In this document: in pieces, positions 1 to 8,825 of the stretch
Layout of the letters: every line of letters starts with the position of its first letter
How positions within the stretch are numbered: the stretch's first letter is position 1
From: Loktanella sp. UBA3435
GTDB taxonomy: Bacteria; Pseudomonadota; Alphaproteobacteria; Rhodobacterales; Rhodobacteraceae
Assembly: GCA_002378665.1 (NCBI GenBank)
Contig: DFSO01000057.1
Coordinates: forward strand, 1-34,964
Reading direction: 5' to 3'
Length of the DNA: 34,964 nucleotides
Made by a program: the position numbers and the translations under genes
Notes under the pieces: generated by a model
Seen by the model: the letters and a program-made list of their open reading frames with translations, nothing else
Told to the model about the DNA's origin: nothing
Databases searched by the model: none

Positions 1-1208
1 TTAATGGGTCCTGACCCTAGCCCCTGATAGACGGTTTCGACGACCTCTTTGATGATCCGCGCAATCAGGGCGCAATCGTCCGTCGAGAATGTGAGCGGCA
101 AACGCATGTCGATGATGCCCGCCAGCACGCGGTCGCTATCGGGCATGGGGGTTGAGGGCGCGTAACGCCAGCTGTCGTAGCGCGAGGTGAAACCTACGGG
201 CTCTGCCCCACCGAACCATTTGAGCTCAACCCCGCGTGCTTTGCAGCGGGCGAGAACATCCGCCACCGCTGGTTTCGGCCAGTCGAGCAACAGGAATTGG
301 AAGGATGAGGCGACGAAGGTCTCTTTTTCAGGGCGGTTCGGCAGACGAAGCCCAGTGGTATTGGCCAAGCCCTCGGCCAGCACAGCATAGCGTTCGTTCC
401 ACCGTGCCGCCTGCTTTGGCAGGTCCCGCAATTGCGGGCGCAGAACGGCTGCGCGCAGGTTGTCCATGCGGCCAGAGATGTTGGGCGTCTCGTATTTGAT
501 CTGGGCAAAGACCTCTGGCGGGGGTGCTGCGCGGTGTGTCCCGAATAGCATATAGCTGCCTGAGAGCATAATCGCACGAGCCATCCCTTCGGTATCGTCA
601 GAGATCAGCAAGCCGCCCTCGCCCGAGTTGATATGCTTATAGGTCTGCGTCGAATAGCAGCCGAATTTGCCCCAGCGTCCCGACGGGATACCGTTCCACG
701 CGGCGCCCATCGTGTGCGCACAATCCTCGATCACGGTGATATTTGCGGCGTCACACATCGCCATGAGCCGCTCCATATCGCAGATGTGCCCGCGCATATG
801 CGATAAGAGCAGAACGCGGGCTTGCGGCAATTTGGCGGCTAGATCGTCAAGGTCGATTACAAGGTCTTCGGTCACGCCAACATAGATCGGCACACCCCCT
901 ACGGCAGCAATTGCCCCCGGCACGGGGGCGAGCGTAAAGGCGTTGGTCAGCACGTGATCGCCGTGTTTGACGCCGCAGCTGCGCAGCGCCGTTGTCATCG
1001 CGTAACCGCCAGAGGCCACAGCAAGGCAGTATTTCGCACCTGTGAGGACCGCGAACTCTTCCTCTAGCAAGGCCGCCTCCGCGATCTCAGCGCCGCTGGT
1101 GTTATATCGGTGCAAGCGCCCGTGCTGCATCACGGCCAAGGCCGCATCGATACCCGCTTGCGGGATTGGTTCTTGCTGGGTGAAGTTGCCTGTGAAAATC
1201 TCTGTCAT
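1..1208 (-). CDS. DegT/DnrJ/EryC1/StrS-family PLP aminotransferase (C-terminus cut by window edge)
   Basis: The reading frame is open for about 402 codons from the ATG at 1206-1208 to the left edge with no stop, so the C-terminus lies outside. Translation shows the fold-type I sugar aminotransferase pattern: a glycine-rich cofactor loop (VASGGYAMTTAL), the IEDCAH motif whose Asp contacts the pyridine nitrogen of PLP, and the lysine of QTYKHINSGEGG (about residue 191) that would form the internal aldimine. Enzymes of this family usually transaminate nucleotide-linked keto-sugars or ketocyclitols, typically with glutamate or glutamine as donor. The substrate cannot be told from the sequence. 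It is transcribed away from the MmgE/PrpD gene across a 103-bp gap. No nucleotide-sugar genes lie beside it inside the window. Confidence 0.85.
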   Translation of the reverse strand, partial: MTEIFTGNFTQQEPIPQAGIDAALAVMQHGRLHRYNTSGAEIAEAALLEEEFAVLTGAKYCLAVASGGYAMTTALRSCGVKHGDHVLTNAFTLAPVPGAIAAVGGVPIYVGVTEDLVIDLDDLAAKLPQARVLLLSHMRGHICDMERLMAMCDAANITVIEDCAHTMGAAWNGIPSGRWGKFGCYSTQTYKHINSGEGGLLISDDTEGMARAIMLSGSYMLFGTHRAAPPPEVFAQIKYETPNISGRMDNLRAAVLRPQLRDLPKQAARWNERYAVLAEGLANTTGLRLPNRPEKETFVASSFQFLLLDWPKPAVADVLARCKARGVELKWFGGAEPVGFTSRYDSWRYAPSTPMPDSDRVLAGIIDMRLPLTFSTDDCALIARIIKEVVETVYQGLGSGPI

Positions 1209-1311
1209 AGGCGCACATTGTCCGCCACAGGCAAAATCGTCAATCGCGACTTGCGACGTGAAGGGTCGGAAATAGCTTAGATATGCGGCAAAAGGCGGCT
1301 AGGCTTTCCGC

Positions 1312-2640
1312 ATGAGAGATGCGCTTTCCTTTGTGATGGGCCTGCAATGGGCCGATGTGCCAGAGCCTGTAAAGGCACGGGTCAAAATGGCTTTGCTCGA
1401 TGTGATTGGCGTGGGTGCTGGTGGCGCAGGGTTTCGGTCTGCGCAGATTGCTGCTGGTTTTGCCGCCGATCACCTTGGCGGGAATGCGCCGCTTTTGTTT
1501 GACGACCGTCACGCAAGCGCCGCTGGTGCCGCTTTTGCCGCTGCCATGTCTATCGACGCGCTGGATGCCCACGACGGGTTTAACCCTGCCAAGGGGCATA
1601 TTGGCGCTGTCCTATTCGCCTCGCTCTGGCCCTGTATGAAGGGTATGCGCGGGGCCGATTTTCTGACCGCCTTGGTTGCGGGTTACGAGTTTGGCGCACG
1701 CGCCTCCATGGCGCAGCATGGCACGGTGCCTGACTATCATACATCAGGCAGTTGGGGCGCGGTGACAGGGGCCGCAATTTTGTCGCGGCTCTGGAGTTTG
1801 GATCACAACACCGCCCGTCATGCCATTGGAATCGCTGAATATCACGGACCGCGTAGCCAGATGATGCGCGGCGTGGATTACCCGACGATGTTGAAGGATG
1901 GCACGGCTTGGGGGGCAATGACAGCGGTCAGTTCCGCGCTTTTGGCGCAGGCCGGGTTTACCGGCGCGCCCGCGATTACCGTCGAGCAAGCACCAGACTA
2001 TTGGGCCGATTTGGGCCAGCGCTGGTTCACGCTTGAGCAGTATTTCAAGCCCTACCCTGTGTGCCGCTGGGCGCAGGCCCCGATTGAAGGCGTCTTGGCC
2101 TTGCGGCGGTTGCACGGGTTGGCATCGACGGATGTGACCCACATTCACGTCGCGACCTTCCACGAGAGCATTCGGCTTGCGACGAACAACCCAAAGGCCA
2201 CCGATGAGGCGCAATATTCGACGTCTTTCCCCTGCGCCGTGGCCATGGTGCGTGGCGATGTGGGGCCAGCGGATATTGGCGACGATGCCCTGAGCGACCC
2301 CGAAATCGTGCGGCTGTCCAATGCGCTCACGATGTCTGAGGACGCAGAAGCCAATGCGGTGTTTCCGCTGACGCGATTGGCCAAAGTGACTTTGACGTTG
2401 ACGGACGGGCGCGAGCTGTCGAGCGACTGGATGCAGCCACGCTGGGACCATGACGCGCCGCCGACAAAGGACGAGATTGACGCAAAGTTCCACGCCTATG
2501 CCGATGGGCCTTTGGGAGTAGATCGGGCAACGGCCATCCGTGAGGCAGTTGAAAACCTTGCAGGAACCTCAACGGATGCGCTTGCAGCCCTGCTGTCTCA
2601 ACCGATCAAGCGGCGCACTTCGGGCAGCAGCTCGGAATAG
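1312..2640 (+). CDS. MmgE/PrpD family protein
   Basis: The 442-residue product matches the MmgE/PrpD family, which includes 2-methylcitrate dehydratase and cis-aconitate decarboxylase, in length and layout. It has an all-helical N-terminal domain beginning MRDALSFVMGLQWADVP, a glycine-rich DVIGVGAGG segment, and the conserved ALDAHDGFNPAKGHIGA stretch (about residues 83-99) typical of the active-site region. PrpD members dehydrate 2-methylcitrate, but no prpB, prpC or propionate genes are near, so the substrate is open and the family name is safer than prpD. The ribosome-binding site is weak (TAGG about 9 bases before the ATG). Its last 43 bases overlap the 3' end of the convergent phosphatase gene. 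Confidence 0.85.
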   Translation: MRDALSFVMGLQWADVPEPVKARVKMALLDVIGVGAGGAGFRSAQIAAGFAADHLGGNAPLLFDDRHASAAGAAFAAAMSIDALDAHDGFNPAKGHIGAVLFASLWPCMKGMRGADFLTALVAGYEFGARASMAQHGTVPDYHTSGSWGAVTGAAILSRLWSLDHNTARHAIGIAEYHGPRSQMMRGVDYPTMLKDGTAWGAMTAVSSALLAQAGFTGAPAITVEQAPDYWADLGQRWFTLEQYFKPYPVCRWAQAPIEGVLALRRLHGLASTDVTHIHVATFHESIRLATNNPKATDEAQYSTSFPCAVAMVRGDVGPADIGDDALSDPEIVRLSNALTMSEDAEANAVFPLTRLAKVTLTLTDGRELSSDWMQPRWDHDAPPTKDEIDAKFHAYADGPLGVDRATAIREAVENLAGTSTDALAALLSQPIKRRTSGSSSE

Positions 2641-3257
2641 TGACCCATCAGCCCCTCAGGGCTCAAATCACGGACATCGTAGTCACCTGGACCAAAGGTC
2701 ACAAGAATCGACGGCACGCCCGCCGCCTTTGACGTATCGCGATCTGTCGCCGTGTCACCTACAAGCAGGCAGCGCTTCACATCGCCCCCCGCCCTGCGCA
2801 CAGTCTCGAACAAATGCTCAGGATCAGGCTTGCGGATCGGCAGGCTATCAGCGCCCAAAAGGGCCGCGAATTCATGGCGGATACCAAGGCGGGTCAGCAG
2901 GGTTTCGGCCAGTCCCTCAGGCTTATTGGTGCATATCGCAACCTTGTAGCCTGCGGATTTTAGGTCACCGACGGCCTCCATCGCCCCTTCATAAAGGAAC
3001 GTATGGCTGTCGATATCCTGCGCATAAGCCCGTAAAAGCGGCTGATACTGCCCGTCAACATCGGCCTCGCCAAAACCCTCAACACGGCTAAACCCAAGGC
3101 GCAGCATCGCGCGGCCACCTTTCAGGGCGGTCCCTTTATCGGCGGGTGTCAGCAGGTCACCCAAGCCAAGGCTTTGAAAACATGCATTTGCTGCGGCCAA
3201 AAGATCGCCACTGGTATCGGCAAGCGTGCCATCAAGATCAAAAACGACTGTGGGCAT
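2598..3257 (-). CDS. gph: HAD-family phosphatase, phosphoglycolate phosphatase-like
   Basis: The start is placed at the ATG at 3255-3257. It gives a 219-residue protein beginning MPTVVFDLDGTLADTSGD, the usual HAD motif I position, and is preceded by AAAGGA with 7-base spacing. A longer in-frame extension to 3362 lacks family similarity. Motif I is DLDGTLADT. Motif II is the ICTNKPEG segment, motif III the conserved lysine of RKPDPEH, and motif IV the LLVGDTATD segment with acidic magnesium ligands. This pattern and length fit phosphoglycolate phosphatase, which dephosphorylates 2-phosphoglycolate in the cytoplasm, although related HAD enzymes cannot be excluded. The gene diverges from glmU. 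Confidence 0.85.
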   Translation of the reverse strand: MPTVVFDLDGTLADTSGDLLAAANACFQSLGLGDLLTPADKGTALKGGRAMLRLGFSRVEGFGEADVDGQYQPLLRAYAQDIDSHTFLYEGAMEAVGDLKSAGYKVAICTNKPEGLAETLLTRLGIRHEFAALLGADSLPIRKPDPEHLFETVRRAGGDVKRCLLVGDTATDRDTSKAAGVPSILVTFGPGDYDVRDLSPEGLMGHYSELLPEVRRLIG

Positions 3258-3384
3258 GGGCGGTCCTTTGGTAAACTTTGCTGCGCCATCTGTAACGATA
3301 CGTAAACTGATGTGAAGCCCTACATCTTGTGTTACGTCTTCGTTAAGGTAGAAGACCAACAAAATTTAAGGGCGTGAGTAGGCT

Positions 3385-4737
3385 ATGTCGACAGCATTAA
3401 TTATTTTAGGCGCGGGCATGGGCACGCGGATGAATTCCGAATTACCAAAGGTTTTGCACCAGATTGGTGGCGCGCCGATGTTGGTGCATGCGATGCGTGC
3501 CGGCGCCACTTTGAACCCTGAAAAAACCGTGATCGTTGCAGGCCATGGCGCCGAGGCCGTGAGCAAGGCCGCTTTGGCCTATGACCCCGATGCCGAGACC
3601 GTTTTGCAGACCGAGCAGTTGGGCACGGCACATGCCGTCGCACAGGCAGGTGCAGCGCTGGAGGGCTTTGAGGGCGATGCTCTGGTTCTTTACGGTGACA
3701 CGCCGTTTATTGGCTCCGAGACGCTTGAGGCCATGGCCGTTGCACGCGGGTTGCATGACGTTGTCGTACTCGGCTTTGAGGCCGCTGATCCGGGTCGTTA
3801 TGGGCGGTTGATCACCAAGGGTGACGCGCTGGAGCGGATCGTAGAATTCAAAGACGCGACAGATAAGGAACGTGCCGTAACACTTTGTAATAGTGGCGTT
3901 ATTGCGGCGAAGTCTTCCGTGCTATTTGACCTGATTGCCGCTGTAGGCAACGACAATGCCTCTGGCGAATACTACCTGACGGACATTATCGGCATTGCGC
4001 GATCTAAGGGGCTGTCGTCCACAGTTGTGCGCTGCGATGAGGCGGAAACGCTCGGCGTGAACAGCCGCGCCGAACTGATTGCCGCTGAGGCCGATTTTCA
4101 GGCCCGCGCACGCACAGCCGCCATCGAAGATGGCGTGACGCTTTTGGCCCCCGACACTGTATTCTTCGCCTATGACACTTATCTGGGCCGCGACGCGATC
4201 ATCGAACAGAACGTGATCTTTGGCCCGAATGTGACAGTGGAATCAGGCGCAAAAATCCGCGCCTTCTCTCACCTTGAAGGCTGCCATGTGTCCCAAGGCG
4301 CCACTGTCGGTCCATACGCCCGTCTGCGCCTCGGAGCGGAATTGCAGGAAAACGTGCATGTCGGCAATTTCGTCGAGATCAAGAACGCCATTGTGGCCGA
4401 AGGTGCGAAGGTCAACCACCTGAGCTATATCGGCGACGCGGACATTGGTGCGCGGACAAATATTGGCGCAGGAACGATCACCTGCAACTATGATGGCGTC
4501 TTTAAGCACCGCACAGTGATCGGCGAAGATGTGTTTATCGGCTCCAACACCATGCTTGTGGCCCCTGTCACGGTTGGCAATGCAGCAATGACAGCGAGCG
4601 GGTCGGTTGTGAGCCGCGATGTCCCTGATGGGGATTTGGCGATTGCGCGATCACGCCAAGAGAACAAGCCCGGCTTTGCCGTTAAGTTGTTCGAAAAACT
4701 AAGACATTTGAAGATATCTCAGAACAAGGTTCAATAA
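3385..4737 (+). CDS. glmU: Bifunctional GlmU: GlcN-1-P acetyltransferase / GlcNAc-1-P uridylyltransferase
   Basis: The 450-residue protein carries both GlmU activities. The N-terminal nucleotidyltransferase domain (about 1-225) opens with ILGAGMGTRMNSELPKVLHQ, the glycine-rich UTP-binding loop, and has LYGDTPF as the metal-site aspartate region. The C-terminal half is a left-handed beta-helix of hexapeptide repeats (about 250-430), with the conserved RLRLGAEL and NYDGVFKHRT segments of the acetyltransferase site. It converts glucosamine-1-phosphate to GlcNAc-1-P and then to UDP-GlcNAc for peptidoglycan and lipopolysaccharide synthesis. Length is normal for the family. It is separated from glmS by a single base, so the two are almost certainly cotranscribed. 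Confidence 0.97.
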   Translation: MSTALIILGAGMGTRMNSELPKVLHQIGGAPMLVHAMRAGATLNPEKTVIVAGHGAEAVSKAALAYDPDAETVLQTEQLGTAHAVAQAGAALEGFEGDALVLYGDTPFIGSETLEAMAVARGLHDVVVLGFEAADPGRYGRLITKGDALERIVEFKDATDKERAVTLCNSGVIAAKSSVLFDLIAAVGNDNASGEYYLTDIIGIARSKGLSSTVVRCDEAETLGVNSRAELIAAEADFQARARTAAIEDGVTLLAPDTVFFAYDTYLGRDAIIEQNVIFGPNVTVESGAKIRAFSHLEGCHVSQGATVGPYARLRLGAELQENVHVGNFVEIKNAIVAEGAKVNHLSYIGDADIGARTNIGAGTITCNYDGVFKHRTVIGEDVFIGSNTMLVAPVTVGNAAMTASGSVVSRDVPDGDLAIARSRQENKPGFAVKLFEKLRHLKISQNKVQ

Positions 4738-4738
4738 T

Positions 4739-6562
4739 ATGTGCGGAATTGTAGGGGTTCTTGGAACCCACGAAGCGGCCCCAATCCTCGTTGATGCGCT
4801 TAAGCGGCTTGAATATCGCGGTTATGACAGCGCTGGTATTGCGACGATCAACAACATGAAGCTGGATCGCCGTCGCGCGATTGGTAAATTGGTGAACTTG
4901 TCCGACCTATTGGTGCATGAACCGCTGGCTGGCAAATCGGGCATCGGCCACACACGCTGGGCCACCCACGGCGCGCCAAACGTGAACAACGCACACCCGC
5001 ATCGCGCAATTGACGTCGCCGTCGTGCATAACGGCATCATCGAAAATTTCCGTGAATTGCGCCTGTTTCTCGCCGAAAATGGTATTGCCTACGAGACAGA
5101 TACGGATACAGAAACAGTCGCCCTTCTTGCGCAATACTACCTGAACCAAGGGAACTCTCCCCGCGACGCCGCCGAAAAGACGATTGCGCGGCTCGATGGG
5201 GCCTATGCGCTTTGCTTCTTGTTTGACGGCGAAGATGATTTGCTGATTGCAGCGCGTAAGGGGTCACCCTTGGCAATCGGCCACGGGATCGGCGAAATGT
5301 TCGTGGGCTCTGACGCTATTGCATTGTCCCCGATGACTGATCAGATCACCTACCTCGAAGAAGGTGACTGGGCGGTAGTGACCCGCAACTCGCTGGAAAT
5401 CCGCGATATCAATGGCGAGTTGGCCAACCGTGCCGTTACGACGATCCATGTTGATGCGGGCTCAACCGACAAAGGTGGCTTCAAGCACTTTATGTCCAAG
5501 GAAATCGCCGAACAGCCGACGGTGCTGCAAGGCGCCCTCGCCCATTACATCAACGCAGATGGCACCGATGTTGTGCTGCCTGATGGCGGCATCGACTTTT
5601 CCAAAGTTGAGCGCATGACGATGGTGGCCTGTGGCACCGCGTTTTATGCCTGTCACGTCGCGAAATACTGGTTCGAGCAGATCGCAGGCATGCCCGTCGA
5701 GATCGATGTGGCCTCTGAATTCCGCTACCGTGAACCGCCTGTGACCAAGGGCACTGTTGCCCTGTTTGTCAGCCAATCGGGCGAGACAGCCGATACTTTG
5801 GCCGCCCTGCGCTACATGGAAGGCAAAGCGGCGAAAATCCTGTCTGTCGTGAACGTTCCCACCAGCTCGATTGCCCGCGAAAGCGATTTGGCGCTGCCGA
5901 TTTTGGCAGGTGTCGAAATTGGCGTAGCCTCGACCAAGGCCTTTACGTGCCAGTTGACGACCTTGGCTATTCTCGCGCTTAAGGCGGCGAAAGACCGCGG
6001 CATGATCGCCGACAAGGCATTGGCGCAAAAGCTGACCGCATTGCGCGCTTTGCCAGGTGTGATTAGCCACGCATTGACGATTGAGGACAAGACAAAGCAG
6101 GTCGCCCGCCAATTGGCAGAAGCCCGCGACATCCTGTTCCTTGGCCGTGGCGCGATGTACCCTCTTGCTCTTGAGGGCGCATTAAAACTTAAAGAAATCA
6201 GCTACATACACGCCGAAGCTTATGCATCAGGTGAACTAAAACACGGTCCCATCGCCCTTGTGGACGAGCGTGTACCTGTCATCGTTATGGCCCCACGCGA
6301 CAAGCTATTCGAGAAGACCGTTTCAAACATGCAAGAGGTGATGGCACGTGGTGGCAAGGTGCTGTTGATCACCGATAAAAAGGGGTCTGACGAGGCATCA
6401 ATGGGTGTTTGGGATACGATTGTGATGCCAGAGATCGACGATTTCCTTGCACCGATCCTCTATGCGATCCCTGCCCAATTGCTTGCTTACCACACAGCCG
6501 TTGCCAAAGGCACTGACGTTGACCAACCTCGCAACCTCGCCAAGTCAGTGACAGTCGAATGA
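4739..6562 (+). CDS. glmS: Glutamine--fructose-6-phosphate aminotransferase (isomerizing)
   Basis: The 607-residue product is a full-length GlmS. Cys2 (MCGIVGVLG) is the N-terminal nucleophile of the class II glutamine amidotransferase domain, followed by GHTRWATHG and HNGIIENF. Two SIS sugar-isomerase domains follow, with ACGTAFYACHVAKYW and SQSGETADTLAAL in the first and LFLGRGAMYPLALEGALKLKE in the second. The C-terminus PRNLAKSVTVE is the typical family ending. It makes glucosamine-6-phosphate from fructose-6-phosphate and glutamine, the first step of the pathway that the upstream glmU completes. No glmS ribozyme-like leader is present, and the one-base gap to glmU leaves no room for one. 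The stop overlaps the next gene's start by four bases. Confidence 0.98.
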   Translation: MCGIVGVLGTHEAAPILVDALKRLEYRGYDSAGIATINNMKLDRRRAIGKLVNLSDLLVHEPLAGKSGIGHTRWATHGAPNVNNAHPHRAIDVAVVHNGIIENFRELRLFLAENGIAYETDTDTETVALLAQYYLNQGNSPRDAAEKTIARLDGAYALCFLFDGEDDLLIAARKGSPLAIGHGIGEMFVGSDAIALSPMTDQITYLEEGDWAVVTRNSLEIRDINGELANRAVTTIHVDAGSTDKGGFKHFMSKEIAEQPTVLQGALAHYINADGTDVVLPDGGIDFSKVERMTMVACGTAFYACHVAKYWFEQIAGMPVEIDVASEFRYREPPVTKGTVALFVSQSGETADTLAALRYMEGKAAKILSVVNVPTSSIARESDLALPILAGVEIGVASTKAFTCQLTTLAILALKAAKDRGMIADKALAQKLTALRALPGVISHALTIEDKTKQVARQLAEARDILFLGRGAMYPLALEGALKLKEISYIHAEAYASGELKHGPIALVDERVPVIVMAPRDKLFEKTVSNMQEVMARGGKVLLITDKKGSDEASMGVWDTIVMPEIDDFLAPILYAIPAQLLAYHTAVAKGTDVDQPRNLAKSVTVE

Positions 6563-7233
6563 CCCCGCAAGAGGCCCTCGACCTACTCGGGACCAACACG
6601 ACAAAAGCAGCTGAAATGCTGTCGTATCACAAGATCGACCGCCCCTACCTTGGCATTGCGACCCCCGCGGTTGATACGGCCGTCAAGGACTGGCGCGAGG
6701 CCATGGATATTGGCGAGCGCCTTGAACTTGCCAGCGGTCTTTGGGACACCAACGTGCATGAAGGTCGCATTGCGGCCGCCAAGCTGTTGACCCAAGCCCG
6801 CATTCGTCCCGACGATGCTGCGGCGTGGGACTTGATCTGCTCTTGGGTTCCCGATTTTGATGTGTTCACCATTGCCGATATGGTCTGCGTAGCAGGTCAG
6901 AAACGACTGGTGTCAGACCCTGCCCGCCTTGATACCGTTGAAGAATGGATCGGCTCCGAAAACCTATGGGCGCGGCGTGCGGCGTTTATGATGACCCTGC
7001 CGTGGACCAAGCAGAATCACCCGAAACCTGCCGACATCGACATTCGTATGCGCGTTCTTGGCTGGGCTGCGGAACTGGTCGCCGAAAAGCAATTCATGGT
7101 GCAAGACGCGATTGCGGGCTGGTTGCGTGATCTGTCCAAGCATGACCATGACCGCACCGCAGCCTTCATCGAAGAACATGGCCCTGTGATGAAAAAATTC
7201 ATCGTCAAAGAGGCAAGTCGCCACCTCGGTTAA
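6559..7233 (+). CDS. DNA alkylation repair (AlkD-like) HEAT-repeat protein
   Basis: The 224-residue, mainly helical protein resembles the AlkC/AlkD family of HEAT-like DNA glycosylases. Diagnostic stretches are WVPDFDVFTIADMV, which aligns with the AlkD catalytic-aspartate region, and WIGSENLWARRAAFM, the conserved W-x5-W-x-RR segment. AlkD-type enzymes excise N3- and N7-alkylated purines without flipping the base. By eye, the aromatic positions around the aspartate and in the last helix (QDAIAGWLRDLSK) differ from classical AlkD, so activity should be treated as likely but not proven. It starts inside the glmS stop codon (ATGA overlap), so it is translationally coupled to glmS. Confidence 0.8.
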   Translation: MTPQEALDLLGTNTTKAAEMLSYHKIDRPYLGIATPAVDTAVKDWREAMDIGERLELASGLWDTNVHEGRIAAAKLLTQARIRPDDAAAWDLICSWVPDFDVFTIADMVCVAGQKRLVSDPARLDTVEEWIGSENLWARRAAFMMTLPWTKQNHPKPADIDIRMRVLGWAAELVAEKQFMVQDAIAGWLRDLSKHDHDRTAAFIEEHGPVMKKFIVKEASRHLG

Positions 7234-7251
7234 AAAAAGATCTGGGGCTAA

Positions 7252-7737
7252 TTAGTTCCTGTAGATTATCAGCTCCAAAAGCCCTGTCAGCGGCGCGTCC
7301 AAAAGGCGCATCGCTGGCAGGCTGATCTGACTACCAGACCCAGCGTCCCCACCCGATGGGCGCAGCTCTAGGTTCACGCTTTTCCCGTTCGCGCCATAAA
7401 CGGCACGGCCCATCACCAGTTCTGTTACAAGTGGGGTTTTGATCCAGATCCCAGGATCGGCTGGCGACCCAAGCGTCGCGATTGTCGTGCCCAATTTGGT
7501 CTCGCCCGCAGGTTCAGGCTTTGCCACAGCGGCTGCGCGATCTTCGGCTGTCGTTGTGTCAAACTGCTCAACCGTGCGCGCCTTTGGGGGCGGTGGTGGC
7601 GCTGGCGTGGGGTCGAGGGTTTCAACCACAGGGGCCGCGGCCTCTACAACAGGTGCGGCAGCATCGGGGGCAACTTGCTCAGGCGGCAAAGTGCAGCCAG
7701 CAAGGATGAGAACGCGGAACAAGACAACATATTTCAT
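7252..7737 (-). CDS. Small proline/alanine-rich lipoprotein, unknown function
   Basis: The start at 7735-7737 gives a 161-residue protein with a short signal sequence ending in the lipobox LAGC (Cys15). A longer frame to 7800 would bury this signal. After the lipobox comes a low-complexity Ala/Pro/Val linker including PAPPPPPK. A compact C-terminal domain (about residues 80-161) contains LGTTIATLGSP, GIWIKTPLV and SLPAMRLLDAPLTGLLELIIY. I recall similar small proteins being common in Rhodobacteraceae and sometimes misnamed 'D-galactarate dehydratase'. Nothing here looks enzymatic. It is likely anchored to the inner leaflet of the outer membrane. There is no clear Shine-Dalgarno sequence before the start. 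It converges with the AlkD-like gene and diverges from moaA. Confidence 0.7.
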   Translation of the reverse strand: MKYVVLFRVLILAGCTLPPEQVAPDAAAPVVEAAAPVVETLDPTPAPPPPPKARTVEQFDTTTAEDRAAAVAKPEPAGETKLGTTIATLGSPADPGIWIKTPLVTELVMGRAVYGANGKSVNLELRPSGGDAGSGSQISLPAMRLLDAPLTGLLELIIYRN

Positions 7738-7744
7738 GTCGCTG

Positions 7745-7773
7745 ATCGTATTGTGAGAAATTGCCTTGCGCAA
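7745..7773 (-). promoter_or_regulatory. Candidate promoter for the lipoprotein gene, predicted leaderless
   Basis: On the minus strand TTGCGC (7768-7773) is followed after exactly 17 bases by TACGAT (7745-7750). Seven bases further on is the ATG, so transcription would begin at or next to the start codon. This agrees with the absence of a ribosome-binding site. It is a prediction by eye. Confidence 0.4.
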
Positions 7774-7801
7774 GACGCGCCTTGCGCCTTGCGCATACAA
7801 T
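7765..7801 (+). promoter_or_regulatory. TTGCGC repeats and candidate -10 element before moaA
   Basis: The short region between the lipoprotein gene and moaA holds three TTGCGC copies (7766, 7782, 7789). The first lies inside the perfect palindrome CTTGCGCAAG (7765-7774). A good -10 hexamer TACAAT (7796-7801) lies 22 bases before the moaA ATG, but no -35 is at standard spacing. The repeats may bind a regulator; which one is unknown. Confidence 0.3.
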
Positions 7802-7823
7802 CGCGCGCGCCTAGGTTTGGTCT

Positions 7824-8825
7824 ATGACAGCCCCATTGATCGACCCATTCGCCCGCACAATCGACTATCTGCGCGTCTCCGTGACGGATCGCTGCGATTT
7901 TCGCTGTGTGTATTGCATGTCCGAGAACATGACGTTCCTGCCCAAGAAGGAATTGCTGACGCTCGAAGAGCTGGATCGCATGTGCTCTGCCTTTGTCCGT
8001 ATGGGCGTGAAGAAGCTGCGGATTACCGGTGGAGAGCCGCTAGTTCGACGTGGCATCATGACGTTTTTCGAGACCATGGCGCGGCATTTGGAAACGGGTG
8101 CTTTGCGGGAATTGACGCTCACGACCAATGGCAGCCAACTTGAGAAATACGCCGCTGATCTGGCCGCTTGCGGTGTGAAGCGGATCAATGTCTCCCTCGA
8201 TACGCTTGACGAGGAGAAATTCGCCCGTGTCACCCGTTGGGGCCGCCTGCCCCAAGTGTTGCGCGGCATTGATGCGGCCCAAGCGGCTGGCATGAGGGTG
8301 AAGATTAACACCGTGGCGCTGAAGGGCTTTAACGAGGACGAATTGTTCCCGCTGGTCGATTGGTGTGCCGCACGTGGCGTGGATATTACCTTCATCGAGG
8401 TGATGCCAATGGGCGACCTTGGGAATGAAGACCGCATCGGGCAATATTGGTCGCTGAAAGAACTCCGCGCCACATTGGCCGAAGCTGGCCCGTTGACCGA
8501 TTTACCCGAACGCACAGGCGGCCCTGCCCGTTACGTGCAGCGCGAGAACGGCCAGAAAATCGGATTCATCACGCCGCTGTCGCATAACTTCTGCGAAAGC
8601 TGCAACCGCGTGCGGATCACCTGCACGGGCGAGATTTATACCTGCTTGGGACAAGAAGGACATTCGGACCTGCGCGGGCCACTGCGCGCCTCCGAGAGTG
8701 ACGCCGACCTAGAGGTAGCCATCCGCGCCGCCATCGGCTTGAAGCCCAAAGGCCATGACTTCGACTATTCACGCCAAGAGGTTGATGGGCAAGTGAGCAG
8801 GCATATGAGCCATACGGGCGGGTGA
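7824..8825 (+). CDS. moaA: GTP 3',8-cyclase MoaA (molybdenum cofactor synthesis)
   Basis: The 333-residue radical-SAM enzyme performs the first step of molybdopterin synthesis, rearranging GTP to 3',8-cyclo-GTP. The N-terminal radical-SAM cluster motif is CDFRCVYC (CxxxCxxC), followed by LRITGGEPLVRRG. The C-terminal second [4Fe-4S] site is visible in NFCESCNRVRITCTGEIYTC. The protein ends MSHTGG, the conserved double-glycine tail that reaches into the active site. Length is normal. No other moa genes are adjacent, so this is a stand-alone locus. The ribosome-binding site is weak (AGG about 9 bases upstream). Confidence 0.97.
   Translation: MTAPLIDPFARTIDYLRVSVTDRCDFRCVYCMSENMTFLPKKELLTLEELDRMCSAFVRMGVKKLRITGGEPLVRRGIMTFFETMARHLETGALRELTLTTNGSQLEKYAADLAACGVKRINVSLDTLDEEKFARVTRWGRLPQVLRGIDAAQAAGMRVKINTVALKGFNEDELFPLVDWCAARGVDITFIEVMPMGDLGNEDRIGQYWSLKELRATLAEAGPLTDLPERTGGPARYVQRENGQKIGFITPLSHNFCESCNRVRITCTGEIYTCLGQEGHSDLRGPLRASESDADLEVAIRAAIGLKPKGHDFDYSRQEVDGQVSRHMSHTGG

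Noticed and set aside
1744..2493. Minus-strand open frame of 249 codons
   Set aside because: Antisense to the MmgE/PrpD gene with no family signature.
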